The notes below the pieces were generated by a model that saw only the letters and a list, made by a program, of their open reading frames with translations, searched no databases and was not told the origin of the DNA. A stretch of 9,057 bases of DNA, from the NCBI GenBank assembly GCA_007124415.1, contig SLFE01000048.1, positions 1-9,057 on the forward strand, written 5' to 3'. This document shows, one piece after another, positions 6,236 to 9,057 of this stretch (position 1 is its first letter; each line of letters starts with the position of its first letter). The translations under genes and the position numbers were made by a program. This DNA is from Waddliaceae bacterium. Lineage in GTDB: Bacteria; Chlamydiota; Chlamydiia; Chlamydiales; SLFE01.

Positions 6236-6960
6236 AAAACTTGCTTCATTTTTTCAATATCTTCAGGTCTGTCGATGCCAAAACTCCCGCTTTGCACAAG
6301 AGCTGCTTTGATTCGAAATCCATGTTCTAAAATTTTTAATTGTTCCAGATCTTCCGCCCTTTGCAGTGGAGTCGGTTCTAATTTAGCATAATGCCGAATA
6401 AATTCATATCGATAGGCATAAATTCCCAAATGGTGGTATCTGGGGCATCCTTCTATGGGAGAATACGGTATTTTGCTACGGCTAAAGTACATGGCATGGC
6501 CGGTTTTGTCAAGGACGCATTTGACAATGTGGGGATCGTCGGCCTCTGCCTCCGATTCAATAGGGCACACGGCAGTTGCAATCACCTCGAGAGGGTGATT
6601 TTGCAGCAGTTTGACAACTGCTTTAAATACGGCAGGTTCAAGAAGGGGAATATCACCCTGCACATTGACAATTATGGGGTCGTCATCGGTTATTTTCAAA
6701 CTCTTCAGCGCTTCGACGAGCCTTTCAGTCCCTGTTGGACACATCTCGGATGTCATAATCGCTTTCGCGCCGAATTTTTCCGCATGATGAGCTATTCTTA
6801 TGTCATCTGTAGCGACGTACAATTCGTCGAAAATCTTGCATCGAACTGCGTTTTCGTATGTTCTTTGCAAAAGAGATTTACCGTCAATATCTGCAAGAGG
6901 TTTGCCGGGAAACCTCTTGCTTCCATATCGTGCTGGAATAATTCCGATTATCTTGGACAT
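6226..6960 (-). CDS. kdsB: 3-deoxy-manno-octulosonate cytidylyltransferase (CMP-Kdo synthetase)
   Basis: Activates Kdo as CMP-Kdo, the donor for the inner core of lipopolysaccharide. 244 residues, the usual length. Visible motifs are the nucleotide-binding IIPARYGSKRFPGKPL at 7-22, ATDD at 50-53, the GTER segment at 77-80, NVQGD at 99-103 with metal-binding Asp103, YFSRSKIPY at 158-166, HLGIYAYR at 177-184, LEQLKILE at 205-212, and GIDRPEDIE at 228-236 with the second metal-binding Asp230. Two small departures from the common form are QGDI instead of QGDE (Ile104) and GIDRPED instead of GVDTPED. The ATG follows the upstream stop codon after a single base and has no Shine-Dalgarno site, so it is probably coupled to the glycosyltransferase gene. 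Confidence 0.97.
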   Translation of the reverse strand: MSKIIGIIPARYGSKRFPGKPLADIDGKSLLQRTYENAVRCKIFDELYVATDDIRIAHHAEKFGAKAIMTSEMCPTGTERLVEALKSLKITDDDPIIVNVQGDIPLLEPAVFKAVVKLLQNHPLEVIATAVCPIESEAEADDPHIVKCVLDKTGHAMYFSRSKIPYSPIEGCPRYHHLGIYAYRYEFIRHYAKLEPTPLQRAEDLEQLKILEHGFRIKAALVQSGSFGIDRPEDIEKMKQVLWQ

Positions 6961-6961
6961 G

Positions 6962-8131
6962 CTAGTTCGTTAAAATATCTAGGATTGGCGGCAAGTTGTC
7001 CATTAGGGTTTCAACGCGCCGATCCCATGTATGGTTTTCACGAGTAATATTCACTCCGTTCTCAATGACCGACTGTCTTTCTGCCTTGTCGGACAAGTAC
7101 GTATGGACGAGATTGTTCATATCGCCCCAATTAGGAGGTGTGTAGTAAACGGCCTCATGCTTTGGCTTAAACTGACTCTCAAGCCAAGGATACAAGGCTG
7201 TGATCGGCAAAGCCCCGCACATATAAGCAGTAAAAAATCGTTCGTGACCACCATACTTGATATGAGGGGTGCAATTCAAGACAATTTTACTTTCCTTCAT
7301 AACCTCAATCGCCTCGTAAAAGGTAATAGGGCCATGTGTCACTATCTTGGCCTTTGTTTTTGAACTAAATCGATCCCAATCGCCATCGCCGAAAACATGA
7401 ATCTCGGAATCTTCTATTGCATGGATAGTTTCTGTTCTGTCAAGGGCTTTGACATAGTCCTCTAAATCGCTAAACAAATCTTTATAAATGAGTTTTGTCG
7501 GATCTACTCGCTTCTGAGCTGTAGGGGATTTCATGCACTGGCTAAATGCCTCAATGAAAGATACTTGGGGTCTTTCAAGCGTCAAATCGGCCGCCTCGTC
7601 GAGAATCTGGCAAATATCCGAGGAATATTTTTCCGACCATCCTTTCCGAATATCGTCGGGATCCTTAAAGCTGGCAAGTACTGTGACATCATAAGGTCTT
7701 TTTGAATCTAGATCGGCTTCAATGCCCGCATCGACGCCATGAGGTAAAAAAAACGCATGGGTTCCTTCAAACATTTTGAAAAAACGTTCATGGAACTGAT
7801 CGATGCAGCCGATTATGGTATATGGGCTTTTCACAAGAGAAAAAAAACGCTGCGGCGAGTCGACAAGTATGGCGACATGCGGGATGCCGATATAGTCGCA
7901 AAGGAAATTCCCTTCGTCATCAGGTAGAAGGCCGTTGAAGGAGATTGTGCAGTCAGGAGGGTCTGATATGACCATCCCGATAAATTTCTTTGGATCCTTG
8001 GCAATTTTATTGTCAAATAATCTTGTTTGAATGCCCTGTTTGACAAGAGCGGACGCCAGCATTTCCGTCATGTAATGCAGGGTTTTATAGGGATTTTCCG
8101 GGGGAGCGAAAACATCGACTTTTTTGAGCAT
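6962..8131 (-). CDS. Putative glycosyltransferase, CgeB-like (GT4-type C-terminal half)
   Basis: 389 residues with no signal peptide or membrane segment, so cytosolic or peripheral. The N-terminal half looks like a Rossmann domain: VDVFAPPENPY at 5-15, IGIPHVAILVDSP at 81-93, then FFLPHGVD at 127-134. The C-terminal half resembles the 'glycosyl transferases group 1' segment of CgeB-type proteins: HVFGDGDWD at 245-253, HGPITFYEAIEVMKESKIVL at 266-285, the acidic sugar-nucleotide region KYGGHERFFTAYMCGALPIT at 292-311 with Glu297, and HTWDRRVETLM at 367-377. It is the first gene of the operon, one base before kdsB, which suggests a sugar transfer step in lipopolysaccharide or another surface glycan; that role is inference, and donor and acceptor are unknown. 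The start at 8131 is fixed by AAAGGAG (8143-8137) 5 bases upstream. Confidence 0.72.
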   Translation of the reverse strand: MLKKVDVFAPPENPYKTLHYMTEMLASALVKQGIQTRLFDNKIAKDPKKFIGMVISDPPDCTISFNGLLPDDEGNFLCDYIGIPHVAILVDSPQRFFSLVKSPYTIIGCIDQFHERFFKMFEGTHAFFLPHGVDAGIEADLDSKRPYDVTVLASFKDPDDIRKGWSEKYSSDICQILDEAADLTLERPQVSFIEAFSQCMKSPTAQKRVDPTKLIYKDLFSDLEDYVKALDRTETIHAIEDSEIHVFGDGDWDRFSSKTKAKIVTHGPITFYEAIEVMKESKIVLNCTPHIKYGGHERFFTAYMCGALPITALYPWLESQFKPKHEAVYYTPPNWGDMNNLVHTYLSDKAERQSVIENGVNITRENHTWDRRVETLMDNLPPILDILTN

Positions 8132-8148
8132 TGGTTCTCCTTTGACTC

Positions 8149-8190
8149 GTTATATCAAAGGCATACATGCCTTGCGATTTTTCTCTCAAG
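8149..8190 (-). promoter_or_regulatory. Promoter of the glycosyltransferase-kdsB-pyrG-yqgF-EVE operon
   Basis: On the minus strand TATAAC (8154-8149) is preceded by TG one base away (TGATATAAC), an extended -10 form. The -35 for this -10 is weak (TCGCAA region near 8177-8172). An alternative pair is TTGAGA (8189-8184) with TATGCC (8165-8160). Transcription from the first would begin near 8142, leaving a very short leader with the AAAGGAG site at its 5' end. The 16-bp dyad lies inside this region. Confidence 0.45.
8158..8173. promoter_or_regulatory. Perfect 16-bp dyad, operator-like
   Basis: AAGGCAT (8158-8164) and ATGCCTT (8167-8173) are perfect inverted repeats separated by AC. The dyad lies just upstream of the extended -10 of the minus-strand operon, in the spacer between -10 and -35, where a bound dimeric regulator would block polymerase. 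There is no T tract beside it, so it is not a terminator. The regulator is unknown. Confidence 0.5.
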
Positions 8191-8200
8191 TAAATTTTTT

Positions 8201-8229
8201 TTGAAAAAATGTTGACCAAAGTATATACA
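8201..8229 (+). promoter_or_regulatory. Promoter of the right-end plus-strand gene
   Basis: TTGAAA (8201-8206) and TATACA (8224-8229) are separated by 17 bases, a good sigma-70-type spacing. A second -35-like TTGACC occurs at 8212-8217 but has no well-placed -10. The -35 sits in a perfect 7-bp inverted repeat of T and A runs (8194-8210), likely curved or easily melted DNA. Confidence 0.45.
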
Positions 8230-8250
8230 CTACAAAAGACCTTAATCACT

Positions 8251-8257
8251 GGAGGTG
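8251..8257 (+). promoter_or_regulatory. Strong Shine-Dalgarno site of the right-end gene
   Basis: GGAGGTG, close to the full anti-16S complement, with its GGAGG core ending 5 bases before the ATG at 8261. It is the best ribosome site in the window and fixes the start of this partial gene. Confidence 0.85.
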
Positions 8258-8260
8258 CAT

Positions 8261-9057
8261 ATGAACATACATGCGAACAGCGGAAAACACGCAGGTGCCG
8301 CCGACAGCAGTCAAAAGATCGTTGCGCAAATCATCAAGCGCGGCGAATCTGGCGCCATAAGCAGAAATTGCATCTGGCTCAATAAGGAAGACTTCAATCA
8401 TCTTCAGTTAAACCTCAACAACCCTTCTGTTCAAATTGCCAACAGGGTTTATCAGGTCGTCTCAGCAGACTGGCTGAAACCCGGGTTTACAGCTCTCTCG
8501 CCTATCCAATATGAAGATTTGAAAGCCGATAAAGCCATCAATGACGGCAATACTGTTTTGGTCTCGCCCTTTCACCCGACAGACGAGAATCATCAGGTTC
8601 TCGAGTCTGCGACATTTAAGATTGGCCGCCCCGAAGACGAGAAGGATTATTGGGAGGATAGATCAGACAGCATCGCCCTTGACCATGCCGAATTATCCCG
8701 CTGCATTTATGAACTTTACAACAATCATTATTTCAAATTCGAACAGGGCGTCGCCATTTGCTTCAAAAACCGAATGCTCTATCTGAAATTAGAAGGGGGT
8801 GAAGGCCTCAAAAAGCCTGCGAGCCATGATTTCTTCAATCAGCTTACGAAAAGAACAAAGCTTCATTTCCAAACGTTGCAGAATTCCCAGATATTCATTG
8901 TCAAACAGCAGCCGATCGACAATCGTCATTCATTCACATTCAATGTCTCGATCAAGCCGGAGAGAAGCGAGAAGCAGCAAATCATTGAAAATCTCAAATA
9001 CAAAAACGTCCCGCGGCCCCTTCTTTTCACCATCGAGAATTTAGAGAAACAAATCCG
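8261..9057 (+). CDS. Partial protein with NSF/Sec18-like N-domain, possible AAA ATPase (3' end outside window)
   Basis: An open frame of 265 codons runs from the ATG at 8261 to the window edge with no stop. There is no signal peptide or membrane segment. Residues 1-36 are Ser/Gly/Ala/Asn-rich. From residue 37 the order of features recalls the N-domain of eukaryotic NSF: CIWLNKEDF (37-45, compare CAVVNEKDF), LKPGFTALSPIQYEDL (72-87, compare VVPGSIAFSLPQRKWAGL), a second subdomain ending LYNNHYFKFEQGVAICF (152-168, compare QFNNQAFSVGQQLVFSF), NSQIFIVK (208-215, compare NSQVAFEK), and FTIENLEKQI (256-265) where NSF has its GIGGLDKEF lead-in to the first AAA domain. NSF disassembles SNARE complexes. 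The comparison is from memory and by eye; no Walker motif is visible because the window ends first. If the match fails, it is an unrecognised cytosolic or secreted protein. It diverges from the kdsB operon. Confidence 0.6.
   Translation, partial: MNIHANSGKHAGAADSSQKIVAQIIKRGESGAISRNCIWLNKEDFNHLQLNLNNPSVQIANRVYQVVSADWLKPGFTALSPIQYEDLKADKAINDGNTVLVSPFHPTDENHQVLESATFKIGRPEDEKDYWEDRSDSIALDHAELSRCIYELYNNHYFKFEQGVAICFKNRMLYLKLEGGEGLKKPASHDFFNQLTKRTKLHFQTLQNSQIFIVKQQPIDNRHSFTFNVSIKPERSEKQQIIENLKYKNVPRPLLFTIENLEKQI

Noticed and set aside
6391..7047. 218-codon plus-strand open frame
   Set aside because: It lies antisense to kdsB and the end of the glycosyltransferase gene, whose families are clear. 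It has no Shine-Dalgarno site and its translation resembles no known protein; it is a shadow.
8541..9044. Two 81-codon plus-strand frames (8541-8786 and 8799-9044)
   Set aside because: They are off-frame readings within the long uninterrupted frame from 8261, which has the strong ribosome site.
1..9057. Mobile element, CRISPR array or RNA gene
   Set aside because: I saw no transposase or integrase, no spaced direct repeats, and no tRNA or rRNA signature on either strand. The gene content is mostly core metabolism.

Overview
The window looks like chromosomal DNA from a member of the Chlamydiae, most probably an environmental, amoeba- or animal-associated lineage of the Waddlia/Parachlamydia type rather than a classical Chlamydia species. 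The main reason is the gene order kdsB-pyrG-yqgF, which is the order I know from Chlamydia (there followed by zwf). The extra genes around it (queA, a class C serine hydrolase, an EVE-domain protein, a CgeB-like glycosyltransferase and a possible eukaryote-like AAA protein) fit a larger environmental chlamydial genome. The genus is inference.

Left part, plus strand (36-2060): a secreted SpoIID/LytB-domain protein with altered active-site motifs is closed by a strong hairpin terminator. It is followed by queA (queuosine synthesis), which has no visible Shine-Dalgarno site.

Middle, minus strand (2050-3516): an exported penicillin-binding-protein/beta-lactamase-like serine hydrolase converges on queA, and the two coding ends overlap by 11 bp. 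It has its own Shine-Dalgarno site just downstream of a probable terminator for the next operon.

Right-middle, minus strand (3671-8131): one tightly packed operon in the order glycosyltransferase, kdsB, pyrG, yqgF, EVE-domain gene. Junctions are 1 bp apart, 10 bp overlap, 7 bp apart and 4 bp overlap, so translational coupling is likely. The grouping joins lipopolysaccharide assembly (CMP-Kdo synthesis, a possible glycan transferase), supply of the CTP that KdsB consumes, and nucleic-acid maintenance.

Right end: a 129-bp divergent promoter region (8132-8260) carries a perfect 16-bp dyad in the promoter of the minus operon and an AT-rich promoter for a plus-strand gene that runs off the window. 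That partial protein (265 codons seen) resembles, by eye, the N-terminal domain of the eukaryotic vesicle-fusion ATPase NSF/Sec18. It is the most interesting item here.

There is no gene-free stretch over 300 bases. I saw no tRNA, rRNA, insertion sequence, CRISPR array or replication origin.
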